Made by a program: the position numbers and the translations under genes. 64,000 nucleotides of DNA, taken from assembly GCF_022682495.2 (NCBI RefSeq), contig NC_071392.1, forward strand, positions 108,366,896-108,430,895, read 5' to 3'. Each line of letters begins with the position of its first letter. Position 1 is the first letter of the stretch. Below, piece after piece: positions 43,305-55,054 of this stretch. The notes under the pieces were generated by a model. The model searched no databases and was not told where the DNA came from. It saw nothing but the letters and a program-made list of their open reading frames with translations. Source of the stretch: Desmodus rotundus (taxonomy: Eukaryota > Chordata > Mammalia > Chiroptera > Phyllostomidae).

Positions 43305-43985
43305 AATTGAATAGCTGATTTCCTTTTGCCCACAGCTTTTGGGTTCTTCTATTCCTCCTTCTTATTTACAATTTTTGTTGAGACATAGAATTTCTCTCTA
43401 TGGAGATATTTTCTTCCACTTTTATTTCTTGCAGAAAAAATTAAAAAATAGCCAGTAAGTGATCCCAGCTTCTTATATCAGAATGGTGTTTCTCTGGAGA
43501 CCCTGCTTTCTCTCGTTCCTCTGCCATGTGTGTCTATGTTCTGTGCCCCAGAGAGTTGATAATCATTCCTTCAGGCCTATTTGGTAAAACTATGCCCCTG
43601 AGGGTGGGCCTAGTGTCCCCTAAAAGAAGGAGACATACCCAGTGTTAATCATCTGGGCACCAGGCCACTCTAAGCTAGAAAATTCCATCCTACGTGGCAT
43701 GGCAAGGGGCCTCTCAGTCTCTCCACCTTGGCTTCAGGCTTTGAGGAGACCTGATGTCCTTAGGGTGGTCCAGGGGTTCAGAGGTTCAAGTTGGCATCCT
43801 TGACAGGGAGGTGTGATGGGAACTGGGAAGAAGCTCACCTGCTATGCTCCTTAAGCCAAAGGAGCATAGTCTTCTTTGTCTTGTAAGTGAGCGTTTCTGG
43901 TGATTTCTTGCCCGTTCCTTCCTTTCAGTTGATCTAAGCATTTTCAAAAAGACTCTTTGGAACCTTTGAAGCTTGTCTCAAAAAC
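43305..43985. other. Unrecognised sequence with a small hairpin
   Basis: CTATGCTCCTT at 43842-43852 pairs perfectly with AAGGAGCATAG at 43859-43869 over a 6-nt loop. Nothing else recognised. Confidence 0.4.
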
Positions 43986-43989
43986 ATGG

Positions 43990-44300
43990 CTGACAGGAAG
44001 TGGAAGACAAATACCATATGATCCCACCTAGATGTGGAACCTAATCAACAAAACAAAGAAGCAAGTAAAATATAACCAGAGACATTGAAATAAAGAACAA
44101 ACTGACAGTAACCAGAGGGAAGGGGGGAGGGGACAAAGGGGCGAAGAAGGGGAATGGTCATCAAGGAGCATGTATAAAGGACACATGGACAAAGCCAAAA
44201 GGGAGTAGGATCGAGGGTGAGAAGTGGGGATGGGTAGGGCAGAGGGAGTGGTGTTGGGGGGAATGGAGACCACTGTACCTGAACAACAGTAAAAAAAAAA
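43990..44300 (+). mobile_element. 5'-truncated L1 3' end
   Basis: GGAAGACAAATACCATATGA, TCCCACCTAGATGTGGAACC, TAACCAGAGACATTGAAATA, GGTCATCAAGGAGCATGTAT, GTACCTGAACAACAGTAAAA: the same 3' end as the copy at 11949 but shorter, with a 10-A tail. No clear target duplication is visible. Confidence 0.88.
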
Positions 44301-44304
44301 TCAC

Positions 44305-45435
44305 AGCTGAATCCAGGGAAGGACCTTGTCTTGTCATTTTGGAGAGGGGGGTCCACATGCCTCCCAAGATCAGTGGGAGTGGCGAGGAATGTTCGACTTC
44401 ATGCTTTTAAAACATGAATGCTCTTTTAAACTAGTCACAATTTGCCTGCCGTGATCTTCTGACCCTTACAATATCCTTCTGAAGTGACCCTAGTCTTGTT
44501 TCCATTTACGGGCAAGGAAACCGAACATTTCAGACAGCATATTCCAGCTCCCACCTTCATTTGACGCCCTCTGTTCCTCTAGTTTCTGCTGTCCTTGGAA
44601 GGTCCGTGCTGTCTATCAGAAGAGGAAGCTGAACGTTTTTGTTACATTTGTACAATGTGCGAAGCACCTTCGCCGAATTGGTCAAGCTAGATAGGTGAAC
44701 TGTGTAAAGCAAGACAGAACTGGGTTTTATTTTCCCTTCTTCTTTAAAAAAAAACTTTAAGAGCAGGACACTGCAGTCTACAGTGTTTATGTGATTTGAA
44801 ACTCACATGCCAATAGTTGGAGAAGTTGGGGCTCAAAATTATTCTGATTTGCTTTATTTAGGCCTAATTTAGAGTGTAACCAGGTATGGAACATAGGATT
44901 GGGAGCTTAGTCCAGTCACATTGATTAGAATAGGAAGGACCTTCCCCACCCCCGAAGACCCAGGGGGCCATAGACTTGCCAAATCAGGGCTTTCTGTGAG
45001 CTTGCCTGGCACGTAGCCACCTGTTCTGGAAGTGACCATGAGAACTCTGGTGAATGTGTCAAATATCTCAGTATATCAAATAATAGGCTCTGTCAAAAAG
45101 CCCATGTCATGTGGAGAATTGAAACAATTATGTGGACATCTGGGTCCTGGGCCTGCTTTGATTTAGGGACTCCAGTGATCCCTTTCTGTCTGAGTCACCG
45201 CAGACGACTGGCAGACTGTAAGATCTCCCAACTCCTGAAGCCAGAGGAGAGAGGAGGTATTTACTCTGAGGACTGGAACTAGTTTTGAGAGAAGAAAAGA
45301 CCGGCTACGTACAGTCTCAGAAAGAAGTTCTTGCACAGGCTGTGTGAGGACAAGTGGAGGAAATATGAGCCATAGCCATCTGGAGTTATAACAGTATTCC
45401 AAGACAAATGTCTCTCAGGGACTGGGGTTTTATCC
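44305..45435. other. Mostly unrecognised; weak MIR trace
   Basis: At 44450-44540, TCTTGTTTCCATTTACGGGC and AAGGAAACCGAACATTTCAG faintly follow reverse MIR. The remainder is unrecognised. Confidence 0.35.
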
Positions 45436-45439
45436 TGCA

Positions 45440-45535
45440 TCTGTCCCGTAGTTGGGGTGTGACATGGGGGGAATGCACTTCCCCTCCCTGAGCCACAGGT
45501 CCTCATCTATAAGGCGGGAGTTTGGAATTCTGAGA
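45440..45535 (+). mobile_element. MIR SINE core
   Basis: ACTTCCCCTCCCTGAGCCAC, AGGTCCTCATCTATAAGGCG and TTTGGAATTCTGAG follow the forward MIR core. Confidence 0.5.
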
Positions 45536-45539
45536 TCCC

Positions 45540-46930
45540 TAGTCTCACGTCTTGAATGGGATCAGGTTTGGAATTCAAGGGCTCAGGCTGCCCGGATGGG
45601 ACAGGGCTTCTACTGGTGAATGAGAAAGTGGCATGGTGACCAGCACTGAGCCCGTCCGGAAAGAAAGTCTCAAAAGGTCTGATCAGAAGGCTGAGGAGGA
45701 CAGCAGGAGTCTCCTAGGAGTGGCAGTCAAGCCAGGTCAGGCTCTGGGCAGGCTGCCTGGTTTGAGGAATGGCATCAATGTGTGGGAAGAGGCTGCTATG
45801 GCTGAACAGGTGTCAGGGCCCAAGCCAAGTGGACTTGAGGTCAGAATGCGATGTCAGTTCTAAACAAGGTGCCTGAGTGCAAAGCAGGCCCAAGTCAAAA
45901 CCCGCTCTCCCCACGACACAGCTTGACTGGGTGGCCACCGACAGACCCACTCTGGGTGCAGGGATCCCGAGTTTATCCAATACAGCAAGAGTAATCACAG
46001 GTTCACCTGCCTTCTCCGGGCAAATGCGGGGCTATTTTGGCTGGAGGACTGGAGATGTTGGACAGACACCTTTAGAGTTGAAATATGGGATTTCCGTTTT
46101 AATATAAATAAAAATAGCTAAGAGCGAACACATAGGAGGTGCTGCAGTATTTTAACTGCCTCCCAAGCATGAACCCATTGGCAGGCAAGGTTTAGAGATT
46201 TTTCTTGTTAACCACTATGGTAACAATAAAAATAAAGTATTTATTTATTTATTTATTTTTGGCCAAGGTCGAAACATGGTGTTTATCCCTTCAACTACGA
46301 CCTATGCCATTATCAAAGAGTTTAGGCAAAAATATAGGGAACGGAGAGGGGCAAATGAAAACCTGTTCAGATTGAATACCCTCGGGAGATGGGGCCCTTG
46401 TAAGTGACCCTCGTCAGTGTGAATTTCATCGTCAGGCCTTCCTTTTCGAGCACGCTTTTCCAGTCGCCCCCGAGTCTTTCCAGTAAGAACTGCATGCCTG
46501 TGAGCTGGCAGTGACTCCAGGCACTCGTCTTAACCTCTCTTCACATAGTCACACAACGATCTTGGGGACCAGGTCGTCCAAGAACATAGTGATCCTCATC
46601 CCTCAAGTGTGAGGCATAGATATCTTCCTAGTTGACAAGGGATGAGATATGGATTTTCCTGGGCAAAGTGCTCAGGTGTGCAAAAGTGTAACTTCATTAA
46701 CTTCGTTACTACTGAAATTAGCTTAGCTCTTGAGTCCCAATTTCCACTTAGCAGGGAACTTAATCTATAATAACCTAAAGTAATTCTCTCCCCCCATGTT
46801 AAAGTGCAGTTTGTCTTAGGTAAATACTTAAATTTATGATGTTACTCCTGACCTTCTTTCTTTCCTTCCCACAGTGGTTATTCTAACTTCTCGATGTGTT
46901 TCATTTTATTGTTGGCGTCTCCTTTTAAAA
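45540..46930. other. Unrecognised sequence with a short TTTA tract
   Basis: A TTTA run of about six units lies at 46232-46258. The rest, 1.4 kb, contains no identified repeat or gene. Confidence 0.35.
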
Positions 46931-46934
46931 ATTC

Positions 46935-49900
46935 AAAATTATTTGATGGGTGTAAAAGTATTGCTGTATAACTTACAAAAAGTAAAATCTACCACCTCTA
47001 GCGTATGGTTTGTCAATTTCTGCACAACAGCCTTTTGGGGTTTGGATTGACAGGGTGTTGAATCTATAGATTAGTTTTGGGACAATTGTCACAGTGATAT
47101 TGAACCTTCCAATCTACAAACATGGTGTATTTCTCATTTTATTTAGGATTTGTCTAACATCCCTCAACACTGTGTGGTGGTTTTAGGTTTAGAGGGCTTG
47201 CCCATATTTTGTTAAACTTTGCCAAGGACTTCATGTTTCAAGGTGCTATCGTTAATGGTATAGTGTTTTTTATTTCACTTTTAAATTGTTTCTTTCAGAT
47301 ACGTAGCCATAAAATTGATTTTTGAATGTTGAACTCGAATCTTGTGTCCTTGTTGAATGCACTTGTTAATCTTAATATCATTTTTACAGGTTCCTCAGGA
47401 TGTTCTATGTGCATGGTCCTGCTGTATGAAAATAAAGACAGTTTCAATTCTTTAAAAAGTCTGTATGCCTTTTATTTGGCTACTATTGAATAGAAGTGGT
47501 GAGAGATGACATTCTTGCTTTGTTCCATAAGGGTTAAAAATTCAGCCGTTCATCCTTGAGTCTGATATTAGATATAGATTTTTCACAGATAATATTTATA
47601 ACATTGAGTTGATTTTATTTTATTCCTAGTTTTCTAAGAGTTTCTAATCATTAAAGGGGTTAAATTTTGTCACATGTATGAACATGTGTGGATTCTCAAA
47701 CATAACTTGTGCTTTTATTCTTTGTTTTGGTTTTATGGTTAAGCACAGTGAATAATTTTAAAATGATAATCCAGCCACTAATCCAGGGATAAGCCGCACT
47801 TTGGCATGACATGCTACTTTTTTACATAGAGGTGAATTATAATTTGCTAAGGATTAAGGATTTTTGTGCCTTTGCTCATGAGGGATATTGGTCCGAAGAT
47901 GGCTTTTCTTGTAATATCTTTGTCTGGTTTGAGGATAAGGGTAAAACTGGCCTCATGAGATGACTTGGAAACTCTTCCTCCATACTCTCTTTTCAAAAGA
48001 ATTTGTGGAGGTTTATTATTTACTTTATAAATGTTTAATAGACTTCAACAATTAAGGCTTCTGTGGTGGTATTTTTAACTCAGAATTTATTCTAAAATTT
48101 GATATAAGCCTATTCAAGTTTTTTACTTCTTCTTGAGTTAGTGTTGATAATTTTTGTCTTTCAGAGAATTCATTCCCTTTACCTAAGTTGTCAAGTTTAT
48201 TAGCACATTTTTTTTACTACATTCCCTCATTTTTAAAAATGTCTGTAGGATATGTAGCAATGTCCCTCTTATATTTCTTTTTTTAAAAAGATTCTATTTA
48301 TTTTTAGAGAGAGGGGAAGGGAAGGAGAAAGAGAGGGAGAGAAATATTAATGTGTGGTTGCTCTCACACGCCCCCAACTGGGGACCTGGCCTGCAACCCA
48401 GGCATGTGCCCTGACTGGGAATTGAACTGGCAACCCTTTGATTTGCAGGTACACACTCAATCCACTGAGCAACACCAGGCAGGGCCCTCCTATATTTCAA
48501 TTATTGGAAATGTAGCTTCTTTTTTTTCTTTACTTGATCAGTCCATCTAGGAGTCTATCAATTTTACTAATATTTTTAAAAGAAATGGCTTTGATCTTAC
48601 TTATTTTTATCTATTGCTTGTTTTGATTTCTATTTTCCTAACTTCCTCTCTTATCTTTATTACTTATTTTTATTTACTTTGGGTTTATATTGTTTTTCAT
48701 TTTCAGATTCTTAATTTGGAAGCTCAGATCATTTATTTTGCTCTATTTTTGTTTTCTAACATAAGCATTTACTAGTATATCTATCCCCACTACTCCCTGC
48801 TTTATCTGTTTCCACAGATAGTGCTATTTGCTGATGTATTTATCACTCGGTGCAAAATATTATCTAAATTTTCTTGTGCTTCCTTTTTTACTCATAAGTA
48901 ATGTACATAAGGGTTGGTCAGTTTCTAAATATTCAAGGTTTTCCACGTATATTTTAATTCTCAATGTACAACTTAATTTTACTGTGTCCCAGAACATGCT
49001 CTAAACAATTTTAGATCCTTTGAATTTGTTGAAACTCTTTTGATGGTCCCCCATGTAATCTGAGTAACACCATATAATCCTCCAGGTGCACCTGAGAGAA
49101 ATGTGTGTTCTCCTGCTGTCGGGTGGGGCATTCCATAGATGTCACTTAAGTCAAGGTGGTTCATAGTGTTACTCAAGTCTTCTGTACCTCTACTGCTTGT
49201 CCTACTAATTCCTTGTCTGTGTATTCTAGTAATTACTGGTGAGTATTGTTGCCCTCTCCAGCCATCGTTACGAGTGTTTCACTCTCCTTTTAGTTCTATC
49301 AATTTTTGCTTCACGCATTGTTGAAACTCTGTTACTAGTTGCATATACTTTCAGGCAACACTGTGATTTCTGGACATACTCACCAGTTTTTCATTATGGA
49401 ACGCCCCACCTCACACTGACTAATAGCGCTTATTCTGAAATTGACGTCGCATAATATTAATAGAGACATGCCAGCCTATTGCCAAGTGTCTGCATAGCAT
49501 ATGATTTTTTTAATCCCTTACCTCTTTATGACTTTATATTTCAAATGGGCTTTGTATAGTTATCACGTATTTGGGTATTACTTTTTTATACCCTCTTGCA
49601 ATCTGTCTTCTAATTGGGGTGTTAAGATGAGTGAAATTAAATGTAATATTGATGTAAGTTTAAATCTGCAATCTTCCTCTTTGTTTTCTATCTGTTCCAT
49701 ATATTCTTTATTTTTTTCTGTGTTCCTTCTTCCTCTTGTGTTAATTATTATTTTAGTGTTCCATTATTTCCACTATTGGCTTATTAGCCATTCCTTGCTT
49801 TTATTTTTAGTAATTGCTCTAGGGAATATAATATACATCTTTAATGTATCTCAGTCTACCACCAAATAATATCATATCACCTTGTGAATAATGTAAAAGT

Positions 49901-50210
49901 CTTGTAAGCATACACATCAATTTGTTCCCTCTCCTTAAAAAGTTAAAAGTGAGAAAGGAAAGGTGTTTTCTATTTACTGGCATGTATACCATGTCTAGTG
50001 CTTTTTATTCCTGTTGTGTAGATTTAAGTTTTCACCTAGTATCATTTTCCTTGACTCTGAAGAACTCCCTTTAATATTTCTTGCACTACAGGTCAGGTGG
50101 TGTTGAATTATTTCAGCATTCATTTATCCAAAACATTGTTTCAATTTTATTTTTGAACTACAGTTTTACCGGTGTGGAATTCTAAGTTGGAAATTGTATT
50201 TTGCACTTCC
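46935..50210 (-). mobile_element. Old L1 LINE, ORF2 region, 5'- and 3'-incomplete
   Basis: About 3.3 kb of reverse-strand L1. GGTGTTGAATCTATAGATTA, CTGCTGTATGAAAATAAAGA, TATGCCTTTTATTTGGCTAC with GAATAGAAGTGGTGAGAGAT, AGGGATATTGGTCCGAAGAT and GGTCAGGTGGTGTTGAATTA occur in the order expected for the complement of L1 ORF2 from reverse transcriptase back towards the endonuclease. Stops and frameshifts abound, so it encodes nothing functional. A younger Ves SINE interrupts it at 48278-48484. Confidence 0.75.
48264..48498 (-). mobile_element. Ves SINE inserted in L1
   Basis: Reverse Ves (48278-48484): T/A-rich end, GAGAGGGGAAGGGAAGGAGA, TGTGGTTGCTCTCACACGCC, CTGACTGGGAATTGAACTGG and CCACTGAGCAACACCAGGC. 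The flanks CCCTCTTATATTTC (48264-48277) and CCCTCCTATATTTC (48485-48498) are a 14-bp duplication with one difference. Confidence 0.92.
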
Positions 50211-50214
50211 CCCT

Positions 50215-50560
50215 GTGGAAGGGATGTTGAGGGGTTTGACTGGGGAGTTAATAAGTGCCATGATTACATTTGTGTTTCAGGAACATCCTGGGGACAGTAT
50301 TACAAAGAATTGTTTGGCTTGGGGAAAGTCTAAAAGCAACAGGAACAGTTAGGGTGCTGTTAAAATAACCCAGAAGAGATGTGTCTCAAACGAATCACAG
50401 GAGGTAGAGGTGGTGATAAGAAGACGGACTTGGAAGATACATTGTGTCATTAGAATGTGGGGATCAAATACAAAGGCTGGTGGAGAAGGTGAAGCCTTGC
50501 ACCTTGGTTATGGAGTGTGAGTGAGGAGAGGTCCCATTTATTGAGAGGGGGCTTTACAGG
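50215..50560 (-). mobile_element. L2 LINE fragment
   Basis: GGAACATCCTGGGGACAGTA, GGTGCTGTTAAAATAACCCA, GTAGAGGTGGTGATAAGAAG and GACTTGGAAGATACATTG follow reverse L2 internal 3' text, diverged. Confidence 0.5.
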
Positions 50561-50564
50561 AGAA

Positions 50565-50985
50565 GGAACAGGTTTGTGAGGTCAGCACTGCCATTTCCAT
50601 AGTGTCTGAAGTCCCAGATTTGGGGGACTACCCCAGATGCCATGCCTGGCATTCCAGTTATCCACTGGAATAAGCCCCTTTTTTTTTTTATCTGAGGACC
50701 AGGTACACTTCTAGCTCTTGCCACACAGCTGTGCCACAGAGACCCTTTTCTTTTTCCAAGAGACTGAGCATGGACTCTGACTTTGAACTCTAGATACACG
50801 ATATTAAGGGTCCCCCACTTAGGCTAAACTAAGTCCCTATGTGCATGCTGCTTGGCCTGTGGCCAGTAATTCTCCCTAATCAGAGGCAGCTCCCTAATCA
50901 CGTCAGCCTCACCAGGCTCTCGTTCTGCCCGCTTGGGCTATCCCACGGTTGCAGCAGGCTGTGCAGCTGAGTTCACCCCAAGTTA
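50565..50985. other. Unrecognised non-coding sequence
   Basis: A T tract lies near 50680-50690. No family or gene identified. Confidence 0.4.
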
Positions 50986-50989
50986 TGAC

Positions 50990-51400
50990 GTTATTTACAC
51001 TTTTCCTTTCAACTTAAACTATGAAACAAGAATAAATCATTCAACCTCCATCACCCGTTTAACCCCTGTGTAAACTGTCTGCGGGATATAATGGTAATTA
51101 CCTTTTTCAGGGACAGAGTTGTGGGGGGAGAGTCAATTGAAGTCTTACACTGTGCTTTGAGATCTTCCAATGAAAGGCTCAGGGTTGTTACTGTTAACAA
51201 GATACCAAAGGGATATTTGCCAGCAATGACTCCTTTCGAGCCAGCATGTCTGTCATTAGTAATTTGGGGGCTTGGCAGAGAGTCATGGGAATGTTTTAAT
51301 GGCTTCTGTTCAACCCCAGAAATAGATCTTGAAGTTGCAAAAAGAAATGCTTGTTTTCTCTGTTCTCCTCTATTTCTGTCCACGTGGTGACCCTTGGGGG
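50990..51400. promoter_or_regulatory. Candidate cis-regulatory element
   Basis: Repeat-free block with a perfect palindrome GGTAATTACC at 51093-51102 (homeodomain core TAATTA) and an HNF1-like GTTACTGTTAAC at 51187-51198. It also has a CATTAGTAATT near 51253-51263. Motif evidence alone is weak; a regulatory role is inference. Confidence 0.28.
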
Positions 51401-51404
51401 AGAT

Positions 51405-52000
51405 CTCAGGTTCTCCACAAGGACCAGAGAAGTGGGCAACTGGGTCCTCTGCTGCCCTAGTGGACTTTGACAGGCGGCAGTGCCGGAGCCTGGTGCAGAC
51501 ACTGATTCAGGGTGGGTTATACATCAGGCAGTAACTGTGGCCCAAGCGTAATTTCTGGGGCCACCTGGAGAGCCTGCTGACTCAGTGAGGCTTGGTAGGG
51601 GACTCTCTAAGAAATATCTGGGAAATGTTTGCTAGTTTAAGCAAGTTATTTTATTCCTAAGCCAATTCCCTAATGCTTTTTCAGAGCTGTCTTTATGAGT
51701 CAAAGAAAAAATGTTTTCTCTTTGGGAGACCTGGACTTGTTTGTAGAGACATGGGCAAAGAATATCTATGTCTGATTGGGCTTGTGTTTGGCCCCTCTTT
51801 GGGGAGAGTCCAAGGTATAACTTCATTTTCAATCAATTAATAAACTGTTCTTTAAAAAAAAACAAAACACCTCGCTCTCCCTCTGCCCCAGTGTTTTTCC
51901 TTCATTTTTGCTCCACTATTGGCTTCATATTTAATCAATTATTTTTCTCTTCTTGCCAAGGTATAATATGCTGGAAAAAACAGTAGCTATGTTGGGATGA
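51405..52000. other. Unrecognised non-coding sequence
   Basis: No family or gene identified. An A tract lies near 51854-51862. Confidence 0.4.
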
Positions 52001-52004
52001 GAAA

Positions 52005-52090
52005 GAGCTTTGATTCCTGCTGCTGATCTTGGGTGTCACTTAACCTCTGCAAGTTTTATTCCACTCTCTGGAAGATGGGCTGATAACACA
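52005..52090 (+). mobile_element. MIR SINE fragment
   Basis: GATCTTGGGTGTCACTTAAC, CTCTGCAAGTTTTATTCCAC and TCTGGAAGATGGGCTGATAA resemble the forward MIR core. Confidence 0.45.
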
Positions 52091-52299
52091 GGGGGCCAGC
52101 CGGATGTCTGGGATGATTGAGCCAGGATGGACATAGGTTTTTCAGGTGTTCAGACACAAAGTGTCTCATAAACTTGTGAAGTAGCTAAATATAAGCAATA
52201 GGGTGTAGTGGGGACTGTGGCAATCTGGAGCATGCCTGCCCTGTCTGCAGGGAACAGCCATTGTTCTGCTATATAAAAATGTGTGCCAGACTTTCTTCT

Positions 52300-52495
52300 T
52301 CTATTTCTTCCTTCCTTCCTTCCTTCCTTCCTTCCTTCCTTCCTTCCTTCCTTCCTTTCTCTCTCTCCTTCCTTCCTTGCTTTCTTTCTTTCTCTCTTTC
52401 TTTCTTTCTTTCTTCTTCTCATTCTTTTTTTCTCTCCTTCTCTCTCTCTCCTTCCTTCCTCCCTCTCTCTATTTCTTTCTCTCTCTTTCTTTTAA
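52300..52495. repeat. Polypyrimidine tract with (TTCC)n and (TTTC)n
   Basis: Nearly 200 bp of C/T-only sequence with few interruptions, a TTCC array at 52310-52357 and TTTC/CTCT blocks to 52490. It resembles the tract at 37084-37300. Confidence 0.96.
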
Positions 52496-52499
52496 AATA

Positions 52500-53510
52500 A
52501 GAAACTTGGAAATTTGCATAAAGTCTCTTGGCTTTTAAGTATTAGAATAATTCATTTTCTTTTAAAAACCAGTGTGGAGCAATAGAAAGATGGCTGTGGT
52601 CTGGGTTTGGCTAACAAACCACCAGTTTAGCCTTTATGGTTTATTTGACTCTTCATTTATCAATTTCTGCCTTCTTCCTCTTCCTCATCCTTTTTGAATA
52701 CTTTCATTTTTCTACCCATTTCCCTCCTGACATCAACAATGTTTTCCTTTCATTCCCCTAAAGGAGCTGGAACATATTCACACAAACCACAATTTCCTCA
52801 TTCTTCCATCAGGCCCACTCAAATTCTCATCCCTTTTCTCATAGCCAACAGTACAAAGACACCACCAAGCCTGATGAGTTTTGGAGAAGTTAAGTCTATT
52901 CTTCCATTCCCAGGGGAAAGTGGAGAACAAACCTTCCCAGTTTTACTTAAAAAAAAAAAGTCTTGGCTGCTGATAGGATCGCCAGAAATGCTAACTCATC
53001 AGCCACTTGGGGCCATAACCGCGGCTGAGTCTGCCAATCCTTAGCCACACAAGCGATGCCAACCCTGAGCCTGGTAAGAAGTTGGCCTGATGGAGACAAG
53101 ACAGCATGGCTCCATTGCCTTTCCAGAAAAATATGCTGCAGAAGCCCCAACCACTGATCGCTTAATAGTAAACTGCACCGTAAAAGGTATGTTCTCCACC
53201 AAAAATGAGTGCAATTCTTAATTCTTACTAGTTGCCATGTCTCGTCTTCTTTTAACTCTGTTCCTCAGGAGAAATGTGACTCTTCCAGTTAGGACAAGAA
53301 GACACCTCTTTGGAAAAGGTGTTATCGCACTTTGCATGCACGCCACCACTCTTTACCCCCTCACCGTGGTAGGTACCACTAATCCTTAAGGACACTCTTT
53401 CTGTGGAGTCTAGATGTAGCCATGAGATCCTTAATATATTGCGGCATGATACAAGATCCTTATTATACACATACAGCCATCACCAGTCACTTGGGGGTGG
53501 GATGTGTGTT
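52500..53510. other. Unrecognised non-coding sequence
   Basis: About 1 kb without identified family. A plus open frame at 52694-53044 (116 codons) has no recognisable domain. Confidence 0.35.
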
Positions 53511-53514
53511 AAAA

Positions 53515-53945
53515 TACAATAGGCCAAAAAGTAAAAGCAACCTAAATGTCCATTCATGGCATGTAGGTAATAAAATGTGCTAATTCATATGATGAAATAC
53601 TATTTGCTGGCAAAAAGTAGTGGGCAACAATGGGGAAGAACCTTAAAACATCAAGCTAAGTGGAAGAATGCGGACATGAGTCCAGATATATAAAATGACC
53701 AGAAAAGCCAAATCTAGAGACGGGAAGTAGATTAGTTAGCTGCCTGGGGCTGGGGGAAGAGCAAGGAGCGACTACAAATGGGCTCAGGGTTCCTATTCTG
53801 AGGTCCTGGAAATGTTCTAAAGTCAGATGCTGGTGATAATTGTACAACTTTGTAAATTCATCAAAAGTTCTTAACTTTTGCATTTAAAACAAGTGAATTC
53901 AATGTGATGTAATTATATCTCAATAAGCTGTTTAAAAATTCATAC
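53515..53945 (+). mobile_element. Old L1 3' end (L1M type)
   Basis: CAACCTAAATGTCCATTCAT, ATGATGAAATACTATTTGC, GGGGAAGAACCTTAAAACAT, GAGACGGGAAGTAGATTAGT, TGCCTGGGGCTGGGGGAAGA, GGAAATGTTCTAAAGTCAGA and TTATATCTCAATAAGCTGTT reproduce the end of ORF2 and 3' UTR of old mammalian L1 in order. Confidence 0.82.
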
Positions 53946-54099
53946 TTGTGCTTGTCTGTTTGTCAAGACAGGGAGTCAGGGAGCCATGGAGGAGAAGTTA
54001 GTCCAGAATCTTCTACTGATTTGTTGAGTCATGTTAAGAAAGGGCTTCCTTTCTCTGTCTGTAGTTTCTTCATCAGTAATTTGAAGTTTCTGCGCTTAT

Positions 54100-54372
54100 G
54101 CTCGCTCAGGAACTGTATGTGTGTATTATGTATGTATGTATGTATGTATGTATGTATTTTTAGAGATGGGGGAAGGGAGAGAGAAAGAGAGGGAGAGAAA
54201 CATTAAAGTGAGAGAGAAACGCCCTGTGTGTCCCCCTCGTGCTCACTCCAACCAGGGACCAAACCCGCAACCAGACACATGCCCTGACCAGAACTGAACT
54301 GGCAAACTTTCACTTCGTGGGATGACGCCCAAGTAACGGAGCCTCACCGGTCAGGGCTCGCTCAGGAACTGT
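54100..54372 (-). mobile_element. Ves SINE with perfect 17-bp target duplication
   Basis: Reverse Ves body 54117-54355: GGGAAGGGAGAGAGAAAGAG, GAAACGCCCTGTGTGTCCCC, CCAACCAGGGACCAAACCCG, GAACTGAACTGGCAAACTTT and CCTCACCGGTCAGGGC. GCTCGCTCAGGAACTGT is repeated exactly at 54100-54116 and 54356-54372. Its 3' tail is a TATG microsatellite instead of poly-A. Confidence 0.94.
54126..54157. repeat. (TATG)n microsatellite in SINE tail
   Basis: About seven TATG units at the position of the Ves 3' tail. Confidence 0.93.
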
Positions 54373-54374
54373 GA

Positions 54375-54835
54375 GGCTCTAACAGTGCCTCAGAAGGAGA
54401 GAAAGTGAGAGTAGTTGCTGCTGCTATTTTGTCACAGTCGCCTACCGGGCTGTCAACTTTTGGGGAGGAGCAGAGATTAGGAACTTGGTCCCCTGTCCAT
54501 GCCTGGCTCGATGCCCGACACGGTGTACGGAATAGTGCCTGACTATTGGCATAAGAAGATTAGGAATAGGAACTTCAAGGTCCTCCAAAAACAATATGGA
54601 AAAATTGTTCTAGGTATTTCATATGCATGTGATATATGGCAGAGCGAGTCTTCCCTGACAAATGTGTTTTTTATTTCCTTCAGAGAGTATAAAACATAAA
54701 ACATTAAGAGTCTGAAACACCCATTATAACTTGGTCTGGTTGAGTAAGTAGTACAGTAAGGAAAAGAGGAGTGTGCGTGTGTGTGGTGTGCCCGTGTTGT
54801 GTGTGCATGTGTATTGTGTCAGGTGTGCTGTGTTG
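54375..54835. other. Unrecognised sequence with a TG-rich tract
   Basis: Irregular TGTG/GTGTGC low-complexity sequence lies at 54767-54838. The rest is unrecognised. Confidence 0.4.
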
Positions 54836-54839
54836 GGTG

Positions 54840-55050
54840 AGGATGGGCTTTGGAGAAAGACAAACCTAAATTTCCTTCCTGTTCTTACCATTAGTCCTGT
54901 CAGACCTTCACCTAATCTTCCTGAGTCATCTGTAAAATGGGGATAATCTAACCTACCTCACAAGATATTTTGAACTTCAAAGCCATCTCTTATGTTTAAT
55001 ATCTAGAGTAGTTCCAGAAACACATTAGCTGCTTCCTAAATGTTTGTTTC
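54840..55050 (+). mobile_element. MIR SINE
   Basis: TTCACCTAATCTTCCTGAGT, CATCTGTAAAATGGGGATAA, TCTAACCTACCTCACAAGAT and CAGAAACACATTAGCTGC follow forward MIR with a good core. Confidence 0.75.
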
Positions 55051-55054
55051 GTGC

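Noticed and set aside
52150..52538. Low-complexity open frames on both strands
   Set aside because: They are translations of the second polypyrimidine tract.
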